Assembly (NCBI GenBank): GCA_022113835.1
Contig: JAILWY010000002.1
Span: 6,054,501 to 6,118,500 of the forward strand
Source: Atopsyche davidsoni
Lineage: Eukaryota > Arthropoda > Insecta > Trichoptera > Hydrobiosidae
DNA: 64,000 nucleotides
Reading direction: 5' to 3'
Position numbers and translations under genes: made by a program. The notes beneath the pieces are model-generated. The model did no database searches. It worked only from the letters and a program-made list of their open reading frames with translations, and was not told where the DNA came from. Below are positions 24,169 to 36,100 of the stretch, one piece after another; position 1 is the stretch's first letter, and every line of letters starts with the position of its first letter.

Positions 24169-27100
24169 TTATTTTTCGTCTTGAAAAGAGGACCCATGTA
24201 TCTCAGATCCTACTTGCGGAGTTATGTAGGTAGCTAAATTTAAGTCACTATCACTTTCAGCACCAATGAGGTTGTAATGAGGAGAGGTCTCCTTTTTCTC
24301 TGAATGTATCTAAAAACCAAAAAAATATTTGTTTTATAAGACTTGCACCTAAGAATTAAAAAATAATACATATTATTAAAATTACCGAGCGGTTTTCACA
24401 GGCTATTCTTTCCCTTTCAGCATCAAGTGCAATTCTGTCCATTTCTTTCTTGCTCTGATAGTCAATATTTTTCCTATAATTGATTCATTATATTATAATA
24501 AAATATAAAAATTGTAGCAAATTCTTCCATACCTATACACTAAAAGCCTTTACCCTACATCAGTTGAAAAGGGGAAATTGGGTCACTACATCTGGTCTAT
24601 GAAAAATATATTAAATGGGAAATTTTTAAATTAAATAAATTTGTATTTTAAAATTTAAATGTTACTCAGAGATTCAAAATAATATTTAATTTAGTCCTAG
24701 TGTGATATATGATATTTAATTCCTGGATAATATAATTCAATTCGAAACATTCTGAATATTAATATATATTTTTTTAAATCTACCTATAATTCAGAAGCCA
24801 ATGTCCTATATATTGAATAGGATCTTTTGGTTTATACATTATTGCCTGAGCTATTGCTTTTGTTAGTGGTTTACCAATGGTCATTTTTAAATAATCAGAG
24901 TCATCCATTTTTACATCTGAAACAGTATGTAATTAAGGATTCATAAAATAAAATTTCAATGATATTTACTCATATAAATCATAACTCACCAATAAATTTA
25001 TTTCCTAATTCTAAAGTACTATCGATTTTCATGAAAGTCCCAAATTCATCTTGGATGTATTCACTATCTCTATCTTCTTCTTTATAAATTTTCTGGCCGT
25101 GTTCATTGATAAAGAATCTGCCATATGCATCAAACTCAAATTCTATACTAGGTGACTCCTTCTAAATATTACAATACAGATACAAAGAGATTGTAACAAA
25201 AATTATGATTAGTAAACAAAATTCTAATTACTGTATTTTCAAAAAAAAATTAGCAAACAAATATAACATTAAATTTAGCTTTGTAAAGCATATAGTTGCT
25301 ACCTATTCTGCATACCAGATACATTTACAAAGCTAGGTCTCTAGTAAATATATATCCGTAAACTTTTACATAAAATGCAAGGAAAACAAGAAGCACCCCT
25401 CTCAAATATTTTTTTTTACTGATATCCGTTATTAAATTGTTGAATAATATAAACAAATAATATTCAATTTTTCTTTACCAGTAATTTTATTTCATTCCAG
25501 ATAGAATCTTTGACTTCTATCATTAATCTCTCCATTTCCAGTATATTATTTTCACATTCAGCCTTGATCTTACCGTATTGTTCTTGAACCACTTGAAGGA
25601 AGTTTATCTTTTGATCCTTTTCTAGTAATGGATCTGTTATAATCCTATTACTAAAAAATAGATATGAGAAATGAAAAAAGTAAATAAATATATTCAATAT
25701 TTTTGACAAAAAGTACTAAGTGGATTTCCATTATAATAGTATTAATATGATTAAGTACATTTTATCACACATAAAATAATCATCGAGAAAAATATCATTG
25801 TGACTTGTGCGGGATTCGAACCCACATCCCCATGGCTTACATGGCCGGTGCATTAAACAAAGAAATATTTAGTGATGTTGTTGGCTTCTTAAAACTAGTT
25901 GCATCAATAAATTGCGGCAAACAAAAAGTGAGAAAATCACTAAATATTTTTTTTAATAAAATTATGTTAAAGGAAGTTACTGTTAACTGTTGTGTGAGAA
26001 AATATAAATTAAAGTATAATATATTTAGGATTACTCATATTTTCACAAATTTTTAAATAAACTTATATATTAATAAAATAATGAAAAAAGGTATCTTGTT
26101 TACTAACACTTCATTGTTGTAATGAAGATTGGCCTTATCCATTTCATCATTTACAGTTTCTATATCTGATCTCAAGCGAATTAATCTCTGTTCTAATCTA
26201 ACAAGATCAGTAACACATCGCCTTTTTGCTTTAATTTCAGATATTTTTTTCAAAAGCATATCCTCTTCGTGTTTTAATTTCATTCGATAAGCAATTCTTT
26301 TTTTTTCTAGAAATTTATTTTCGAGGCCAACTAGCTGCAATTTAATTTCTTCACACAAGTTAGCACTGTCACCAGAAATATCTTTTATCACAGATTCCAC
26401 CTTTTGACCAATAGAAAATAATTATTCATGAATTTAATCGAGCCTAACATAAATAAATATTAAAGAGCGATTTGTGATAAAAGCAAACCAATCACATTTC
26501 TAATAAAGACTGAATACAATTAAGATATAAACTATTTTTGTGAAAATTATTCAGAATATTTACTGTGCTGGAGTAGTCGATTGTTATAAAAATTTAAAAC
26601 AAATTATAAAATTAATATACCTTCACACTAATAACATTTTCAAGAGAAATAAGAGCATCTGCTTGTGTTTGTGCTATCCAATATTTAGTGTTCTCGATCT
26701 CTTTCAACACTTCAGCAAAAAATTCATTCGATTCAAGAATAGTAAGTGACTCTATTTTCAGATTTATTTGCTCCGTGTATTTATCAAAACAGTTATTAAG
26801 ATCTTCTAGATTTTTTTTAAGTATATATTTTTGCTGTTCATCAAATGTCCGGAAGCTATCTTTAACAACATTTTTTAAAAAATCTTGCTTTTTAATTTCT
26901 GTGTTTATAAATTCTCCCAAATCATCAATGACTTCATCTTTTCCCATAGCGTTATCCATATTTTTCTGTTTATAATCATTTAACATGTTTTCAGCATTAT
27001 TCCAACAATCTTGAAATTCACTCACTATTGATACAAGCCTTTCAAAAGTTGAAAGATGTGGATCAAATTGTATTTCGAAAAGCTTGGTCGTAAAATCTGG

Positions 27101-27190
27101 GGCAACATCTTTGTAAACAAATTGAATCACAGGGTTATTGATATATGCGATTCTGTTTTTTATAATAGTGTCAATTTTTATAAATTCCAT
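24169..27190 (-). CDS. Gene A: coiled-coil protein with acidic box and C-terminal Dpy-30 motif
   Basis: Seven exons in reading order: 26621-27190, 26108-26400, 25479-25650, 24990-25161, 24784-24916, 24386-24473, 24169-24309. Phases close to give 522 residues. Residues 1-345 are mostly charged helix, with strong coiled coil in exons 2 and 3. Residues about 346-402 form an acidic box with AYGRFFINEHGQKIYKEED. Residues about 411-447 are a Dpy-30 motif (YLKMTIGKPLTKAIAQAI, then DPIQYIGHWLLNYR). Dpy-30 motifs form a dimeric X-type helix bundle that docks onto amphipathic helices, as in radial spokes, adenylate kinase 7 and COMPASS. I do not recognise the family. Exon 2 ends at a less usual GTTAGT donor that phase requires. 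A paralogue (gene B) lies at 46787-50423. A ciliary or sperm role is inference only. Confidence 0.85.
25801..25853 (-). tRNA. Truncated tRNA-like sequence (3' half)
   Basis: On the minus strand a TΨC arm gtGGGTTCGAATCCCgc is followed by a short acceptor-like tail. Upstream there is a poor anticodon-like stem and no D arm. It is probably a tRNA pseudogene or tRNA-derived repeat inside gene A intron 2, not a working tRNA. Confidence 0.35.
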
Positions 27191-27762
27191 ATTTTTAGTG
27201 CTTTTTTTGCTTATTTAAATTAAATGAAAAGAAGATAATACAAAACACACAAGATACTACAAATGTAAAGAACCTATGTTTCAACAAATCAAAGTACACA
27301 GAACTAAATTATTAAAAACTAATCAAACATATAGACGAGTATAAACAAGTAAAAACAGTAAAATATATTTATATTCTTTAATTAATATATTGTGCAACAG
27401 CAGAGGATCTAAGGGTAATATTAGATATAGAAAACAAAAGAATAGCATATAAAGATCTCTTATTTAAACAGTATAAAAAGCAGAATAATAAATAATATTG
27501 AATTATCGTGATTTAAAAAGCTACATAGTGAGATTGAGCTTGGCACATGTCTTTTCCACATAAACATAGAGTGCATTTTACTACATAATATTAATTTCTT
27601 TTTTCAATTTCGTGCAATTATTATAATTATATAATTTGTTTTTAGCATAAGTATTTTGTGGCGGAGCATCAAACTTTATCCCTGGCAACATCAGTCCTCC
27701 ACGTCTGCCGTTTGAACCGACACTGACATTTGTCAAAATATTTCTATAATTTTGTTAGAAAA
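27191..27762. promoter_or_regulatory. Divergent intergenic region between gene A and Sec13
   Basis: Only 572 bp separate the two start codons, which point away from each other. The sequence is AT-rich and no ORF is convincing. Both promoters must lie here. A short GC-richer stretch just before the Sec13 ATG (about 27660-27725) is the likelier Sec13 core promoter. Confidence 0.5.
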
Positions 27763-29344
27763 ATGGTATCTGTTTTAAATACAATCGATACGGGCCATGA
27801 GGACATGATACATGATGCTGAACTCGACTATTACGGTTTGCGGTTAGCCACGTGCTCTTCAGATAATTCTGTAAAAATTTACGACATCAAGAGTGGAACT
27901 CAAACTTTAGCCGCCGACCTAAAAGGACATTTTGGTCCTGTGTGGCAAGTCGCGTGGGCTCATCCTAAATATGGTAACCTTCTCGCCTCTTGTTCGTATG
28001 ATCGGAAAGTAATAATTTGGAAAGAGACGGGGGAGTGGAATAAATTGTATGAATACAGCAATCACGAGTCTTCTGTTAACTCAATCGCATGGGCACCTGC
28101 TGACTACGGACTCATCCTTGCGTGTGGAAGCTCTGATGGCTCGATATCCATTCTGTCTTACAATCAAGATATTGGCAATTGGGACCCCAGAAAGATACCC
28201 AGCGCCCACTCTATCGGCTGCAATGCAGTCAGTTGGTGTCCCTCTATCTCTGCTGATCCTAATTTGGACCCACTAGCAAACAAAAATCCAGTCAAACGGA
28301 TCGTTTCTGGTGGATGTGATAATTTGGTCAAGGTGTGTAAACGTTTATTTTTAAGTACTAATGGTAGTTGTTTTTATTTTTTAGGTTATGTTATCATTTT
28401 GTATTATATTAAAAATACTGTCGCATAATATCAAAATAAAATAGTTAATACTATGTTTATGCATTTTAACTTATTTTCTTACGTTTTGGCGACTGTTGTC
28501 AATCAATTTTATGTGTTAGATGTTCAGCTATGGCAGGTCTTGGTGAATATCCGAATATTGACCAAAGCTTCACGCAGAAATTATATTTTTTTTTTGCTAA
28601 GCAAATCAATATAAATATTTTCAATTTAATATTCAGTTCTTGGGCTGTAACAATGGATAAGCTTACGAATGGTACCATTATAAATAATTAGTTTTCACAT
28701 AGTATTTTTACACCTGGCTTAATGAATAAAATATGATTAAATCATTACAAAACTCCACTAATACTAGGTGTTAACGACCTTAAACTAAACTTCGTATGCT
28801 TTAATAAATATTTAAATAGATGTACAGAAACTACTTTGGGAGATATTGGTGTTTTTGTTATTGGTTTGGTATTGGATCTAGTTTTGGCACTACTTTCTAT
28901 CTCTAATGATAGTATGATACCTGGTAGGTTTATGAATATAATGTAGCTGTTGATGTTATTGATTTACAGATTTGGATATGCGAAGGCGATCAGTGGAAAG
29001 AAGATTCTCGATTGGAAGTGCACACAGATTGGATCCGAGACGTGGCGTGGGCTCCATCTATCGGTCTCCCTAGATCTGTGATGGCATCGTGCTCACAGGA
29101 CAAGCGGGTAGTGGTGTGGACCAGCGACGACAATGTATCATGGAGTTCCACAATTCTGCACACTTTTGACGATGTGGTGTGGAGCGTCAGCTGGTCACTC
29201 ACTGGCAACATTCTAGCCGTGTCTGGTGGTGACAACAAAGTAAGCCTCTGGAGGGAGAACAATGAGGGACAGTGGGCCTGCATCAGTGAGGTTGCACGAG
29301 GAATCGGCAACATGGGGAATAGTGACGATGTCGGCTTGAATTGA
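27763..29344 (+). CDS. Sec13: Sec13, WD40 subunit of COPII coat and nuclear pore
   Basis: Two exons, 27763-28332 and 28970-29344, joined in phase 0, encode 314 residues (human SEC13 322). Sec13 forms the outer COPII cage with Sec31 at ER exit sites and is also a member of the Nup107-160 complex. The six-bladed propeller is clear: [81 protein letters not shown] and [14 protein letters not shown]. The start is the ATG in gaaaaATGG. An in-frame codon upstream lies before the conserved N-terminus and is less likely. A poly(A) signal AATAAA is at 29888. Confidence 0.97.
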
Positions 29345-30136
29345 ACAGAATGTTAGGGTCACCGTGATATGTGCTGCTAGAGCCTGCTGAATGGCGATGA
29401 GCATAAAAATAAAATTTAGATAAGTTGTGTTTGAATCTGTATCGGCTTCGTGAATTCTGCTTGTACAAGTATCAAGATGTAGATTTTGTTATTATTTCAC
29501 CTATCTGCATCGTTCTGTTTTGCATTATGAGAAACACATTAGTATTAAAAATACCTAACTACACACTGAGCACGAGTCTTAAAATCTCGATATTTTCATG
29601 GAATCCCCTTTTTCTCATCTATAATTTGTTTTTACATGCTTATCAATAATTTTAAAACATTTTTTCAATCATATTAAAATCCCCAGACCCAGACAAGATG
29701 ACCAGTATTTTTTTGTATTGGGGGACTGATTTTGAAGGTTAATCATCTTTTTGGTTTTAAATAAGATTGAGATTAAAAGTTACACTGAGAGAAACAATTT
29801 GGGTCTTAAACATTTGTGCTCTGAGAAAACAATTGGTTTTAATTGAGGACTGCGAGATCAGCGTGAAAAGTATGTGAAGATTTTTCAAATAAAGTCTTAA
29901 GTGGGCTTCAAGATTGTGTTTTATTTGTGTCCGTCTCTGGTACTATGATTCCTGATGTTTATGTGTACATAAGATTTTTTTAATGGAAATAAATGTTGAT
30001 TTGTTTTTATTACTATTTTATTTCATAAGTCATATTAAAAAATGGATATCAAACAATTATATTTTTTAAGTGAAATAAAAATAAATAAGAAACTAATAAG
30101 AAATTTGTATTTATTTATCGCTTTTCAAAACACTTA
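29345..30136. other. Convergent 3' UTRs of Sec13 and PolE1
   Basis: No gene is seen. AATAAA at 29888-29893 with a T/G-rich stretch just downstream is the likely Sec13 cleavage region. The remaining AT-rich sequence serves the 3' end of the opposing PolE1 gene. Confidence 0.5.
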
Positions 30137-33100
30137 TCATGATGAGCTCTGCATGTGGAAAGTAACAGCTTCGTGCAGAAGTGGCATCTTATAATATTCA
30201 GCAATCAGCTTAAATGTCTTCAGACTTGAAACCAGGTCTTTTTTGGAAAATAACAATTTGAAGTCGCCAGCGCATGAACAAACTGTTGCTAAATTATCCC
30301 GCTTAATCTAAAAATCAGCAGGACAAAATGTCAGTACTATTTCATTTTGATTAGTGAATTGAACGTAACAATTCCAATTTGATTAAAGAGATTTTACGTC
30401 AACCGACCTGTCGACATCGAATGCAAATGAGATCTTGAAGAGTATAAGCCATGGACTTCTTGTTGAGAGCTTCTAAAAGTCGCCATTCCAGCTCGGTAGT
30501 ATCGTATGATGTTCCGCACACCGGACACAAGCAAACAGGACTGCAAGAAAATCAATATGAGTTGGTGAAAATCCCTTGTGAGGCAGCTTCGCACAAATTT
30601 CCTAACGTAAAAGAGAATTAGAAATTTTAATAAAAAATTTACTAGGCATTAATTTTCATAGAAACAAAAATCGTAAGTCAGTTTTTCATTACAGCTGGAT
30701 AATGCTATATCTTTGCATGTAAAATCGAATTTGTCTAGGAATAAGAATTAGTTACCGTTCATTCTCAGTATCTCTGTGATTGTCCTTGCACATGTCAATA
30801 TCCCTACAATGGTTACAGACTTTGCAGATGACTTCGCAAAGAGTGAAGGAAGCGCACGGGTCACGCCATACTGCTAACTCGCTGAACTCTCCAATGCCTA
30901 TCAGTCGGAGTAAATTTCTTCGCAACAAATTAATCTAAAAATCATTTTTTATTTACAAAAAAGGTTTTCAAACTCAAACAACAAACATACTCAAATTGAC
31001 CTTAGATTGATTTATTTTGAATAAATCTATAACAGTAAATATTTTATTTATGGTGAGATTTAATAATTTCGAGTCACATGAGTTCAATATAAAAGATTGT
31101 AATTGAGATTACCTCATCTTCCATTGCAGCGTCAAGTTCAAATACTTTACATATGGCATTAACAAACTCGAGAGCAGGGTTTCGATTGCCCTTGAGATCA
31201 TCAAAATAACTACTCATCAGTATTCCATCATTCTTACATTTCATCGTAGGTATTTTCTTATGGATTTTTTCAGTTATTCTAAAAAAGTATACACTTTTAA
31301 AATATTTTTTTTAACTAGGCTATGCGTATTGTTCAGCCTAAAAGTTCCATTATATATATATATTAATTTTGTGCATATACATGGATTAAGAAGTTATCTG
31401 CTGCTTGTAAATGTCATCTGCAATTCAGTGACTTTAATATGCTGCATGCCTAAGTTTTAAGAAAATTTTAATTAATAATTTTTATACTGGAATAGTTTTT
31501 GGGAAATTTCTCCACGAAGAAGGGTGGGCAGCTGGTCAGGTTGTGTGTACGCGGAGCTCACATAACCAGCTATGGCCCCTGCGAACTGCTCCCTAACCGG
31601 GACAGCCAAGTACTCCATCATGTTCCAATTCATCACAATGGAGTCCTAACAGAAAACATATGAAAAAACATTAAATTAACAATAAGTTAAGTTAAGTTAA
31701 GCAAGTTAACATTTCATTTCCTAACTTCAAGATATAAGATATGAATCATCAAGAAAATCAGTATAATTAAAATGATTCTCAGATTCAGAATGTAATTTAC
31801 AAACCTCCTCTTTATCTTCATTGTCATCGATTTCTTGGGTGTTTTGGATGGATTGTGATTCTCCCACTTCTGTTAGTCCTTTTGGTAACTTACCCTATTG
31901 AAAGTTTAATTTATGTAGTTTTATTCAAATCAAAGTGTTGAACAAAATGCTTGAGGTCACATTGATTGTATTATTTTGAGTGATATAAGAAATGACTTGA
32001 GTGTTAACTAACATTAGGATATAAATAATTAAAAAAAAAAAAAATTATATGGTTATCAAATTATATTTTAGTGACAAAAGTTACCTTTATGCCTGCATGA
32101 TTAGCTAGATCCAACCAAAGTAAGTATGACCAACACTGCTTATATGAGATTTCAATTCCATGGAAAATTTCTTTATTTCTGATACTTTGAACTACAAACT
32201 CCACATAGCCTAGAAATATAAATGAATTTATATTAAAATTATAATAAATTACTGCAAAGAAAGAAAAACAAATTCTTTCTTAGCATAAAAAATTATTTGG
32301 TGTTATGGAAATATCTAACCGAAGTGAGGCCCATTATGAGCTTTATAGGTCAGCATTTCGAATCAAGTGGAGTCGAGGAACTTGCAATTCAAAGAACGTG
32401 TTTGAGAATCCTTTCTACACAATTGTAACTCTCACACGAATGAAAGCTGACCAATTTTAGAATGACTCGATCTTTTGAAAAAACCACGAGAGTTTTTTGG
32501 GTTACGAGTTGTACAGGTGAGATCACCTGAGAGGGCTATCTGGTGTATTCTCCTCCTTTTTGACGATAATCAGACAAGTGAAGTCCAGGGACTTTTAACT
32601 CTCAGGGTGTGTTACTATTGGTTCAGATTATTCGAATTTAGCTGTTTACTTCTCGTGAAGTTTATTTAAAATAGGATCAAAAGATTACCTATGGCATCAG
32701 GCACTAAATTCTTCTTGGTACACAGAATAATTTTGTTGAAGTTTGCAAATACAATTTGAGAGCCGAGTCTTTTAAACTCGGCAATTAGTTGCAAAAATAG
32801 TTTCTTCATAAGGTTGTGAAGTGTTCGACGCAGAGCCGGATCATACAAGAGGCAGGTGGGAGTACGCAACCATCTAGGGATGTCAACTTAATTTTATTAG
32901 CCTGGCTGCCCAGTCATACTATCAGTCAAATGTGTGAGACTGCTTTCACTGTATTTCTACGCAAAGGAGTAATCAGCTTTCAAAATAAATTATGAACATA
33001 TATTTTGTAATTACATAATCATAATTTAGACATTAAACTACTTGTCCACATATGTTTTGATAATTGAATCTAATACAAAATTAAAATTACTTGATTTTGT

Positions 33101-36100
33101 ATAAAATACGCAATTACTCTAGACAAGTTCATGAATGATTTCAAATGCTCATTTACAATCACTTATGATCAAATAAGGTTCAATAGTGTACCTGTAAAAA
33201 TGTGATATTTGAAAATCAGCAAACACATTCTTATAAGAGGCCACATCTCGCAGCCACGTGCTGACCATCGCACGGAGCACCTTAAATGCGGCGCTGCACT
33301 GGGCTGATTCATCATAGTTTAGTGATGCCCCTGGTCCTAGTTCCGTAAAACCAAAATGTTCACAAAAATACCCATAATTTGTGTTGGCTTATACTAAATC
33401 TGGACATGCAAATGGTTCGTCTAAGAATGACAATCAAATGATACATTTATTAATCTTGAAGATAAATTTATAATGTATTGTTGATTTTCTGAAATTATCA
33501 ATCTTTATTCGTAAATATTTTAATAGACCAAAATTGCACATGATGATGAAAAAACTTCAAATAATTAATATAAAAAAGAATCGTCAGGAGTAAAACCAAC
33601 TCGATTGTTATGTTGTGGGTATATTAAGAAGATTGTTTTTAAATAATTAAACAAAAAGTAATGTTACAAAGCTAAATTGAATATATAAAATGAGTTTAGT
33701 CTAGTATTTTTTCATGAATTAGTGTATTTTCACAATACACACAAGAATAGAAATATAGCAGTTAATATTTTTTAACAAAGTTGCTGTATGGTTTGATAAA
33801 AATGACTCATTTTAAAGATGATCCAATAAAACTGAAAAGTTGTTGAGTTTACCGTTAAGTGCAATGGCATCGTTGATGAGTGCTTGTGGCTGAGTTCCGA
33901 AGGAGGTGGCGGCGCTGGTGCCCTCTCCTTGCAGAACGTGCGCAGCCTGCATGAGCGCACACACAGCCAGGGAGTCCGTGTCTAGCTCCACACACACGCT
34001 CGAGTATGCACCACTCCAGCTGTGCGTGCCGCCTCCCAACTCCTCTGCCTCACTCACTAACCTGTGAAGACACTCATGAAAGAATAACTACATCCTTGAA
34101 AACATACGTGGAGGATTTGCCAATTTTTTTGAAAAACACTAACAATCAAAAATATTGAAAAATACATACCTATTGTCATCCGTTTCTCTTCCACCCAAAT
34201 CTGGCCTGTCCATGTTGGAGCACCACAAAACAAAATTATGTTTGAGAAGATACCGAGCAAAGAATAAGTCAGCACCAAAAAGTGTCGGGTCAGCCGGCAT
34301 ATTGCCAAGTGGTACATGAAAGTATCTGAAATAAGAAGATTTCATGAAAAATGTGATATTTGTAACAATAGTAAAACCACAAGTCAGAGGTCAGTAATGC
34401 CATAACACTTAGCACATTTTTGTCAGGAGTTGTAAAAAATATGGCCAGAATGTGTAAAAAGTGTTACATATTTAACAAATTTGGAACCGATCCCATTGAA
34501 TTTGTATGAATTTGTATTAGAATAATTGATTCCTTATACGGCTTTTCGCTTAGCGGCCTAGTTTCGTGGAACGTATATCTAGGCCGTAAAGCGAGGTATG
34601 GGTGTATTCATCTAATTGTCAGACAAACATATGTTCAAACACTATTGCATCGTTCATCGAATACGTCATTGTGTGATGGGCAACATTTCTAGTTTTATAA
34701 TAATAGTAGTGAAAATAATAATAGTAAAATAACACACCTGCACTGTTCAGTTGTTAATTTGATGACGGTGTCTAAGTTGATGTAATGTCTGATGATGGCT
34801 CTAGCGCCGAGTCTCTGCCAGTCCAGGGAGCTGTATAGGGTCTCAACGTCTCGGATGTGAACAGGCACTAAAGGGAACTCTCCCAAGCCTAGAATCATTG
34901 TAAGCAAGAATATGCATCACTACCGGCTGCCATACTCTACAGGAAATACCACAAAATTATTAGCTTTACAAATTGTTGATTATTAAATTAACATAATATA
35001 TTGCTAACAAGTAAGACCAGACCATTTTCGACGGTTGGGAAAATCAGTACATAAAATAAACAAATAGTGAAATAAACATATGAAAAATAAACAAATAGTA
35101 CTTTCATAAATTAAAACACTTAGTGTTCTTGTATTGTTTTCATTGAAATTTATTTCAAAAACAATTTTCATAGCTTGTATAATTTTTTTAACATAATATG
35201 TTACCATTTTGTCCACTACACCCCCCCATTGATAAAATAACCATATCTTTATACTATAAAATGTAGGATGAATGTAAAAAAATCAACCTGGCATGTGAGC
35301 CTGCAAAGCGGGCAGGGTGAGAGTGGCCTGGACGGCACACAGAGTGGGGCCCTTGTGCTCCTCGCGGTAGTCCTGCATAGCTCGCTGCAGCAGTCGGTAC
35401 ACAAGCTTCACGTCTGTTTCACAGCGCACTTCAAATGTCATATCCAATGGCGGCAGTAAAGCTTCTTCAGTGCCAGTTGTTAGCCTGAAACATAGTAAAC
35501 AAACTCTAATTATTTTAATGAAAGTCTATGAACACACCCACTCATCAAGAGTTCAAGGGTCGTGACTGACTTGTTTCATCTCTAATATTTCTTGTTGTGT
35601 ACAGAAAGATTACAAAAAACATTATTCAAGTTTTTGACTGATCCTTACTTGGCAGTTCTTTCAGCATTGAAGAGAGTGTTCATGTTAGGCATCTGATTGG
35701 TTTTGACGGTGTCCAATACAAAAATGTAAGCTTTTTTGATAGGTCCGAGGCACAGAGCCCACATGGCCCTGGACGAGGCACTTGCATGCTGGTACAGGAA
35801 AATATGTTTCAGTGCAGTCGCACCAACCTATCAACCAATAAAATTTAACTAAAACAGCAAACTTAGCAATACACTTAAATTACTTAAATTAAATTAGGTT
35901 AGGAAATAGTTTTTTGAAACATGTTTGATGAAATATTATATATCAAGTCTTTTCCTGTCACTGTACATCTGTTTACTTACGGTATTGTGCAAATAAGATT
36001 GATATGCAATATTTTTGAAATGCAACTGGCTCAGTGAAAAGCTGTCCACATTTGTGAATCCTTGAATGGTCAACCTGTAATTACAAATCATTGAAAAAAA

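Noticed and set aside
26688..26975. 95-codon Ser/Phe-rich ORF on the plus strand
   Set aside because: Antisense reading of the gene A coiled-coil exon.
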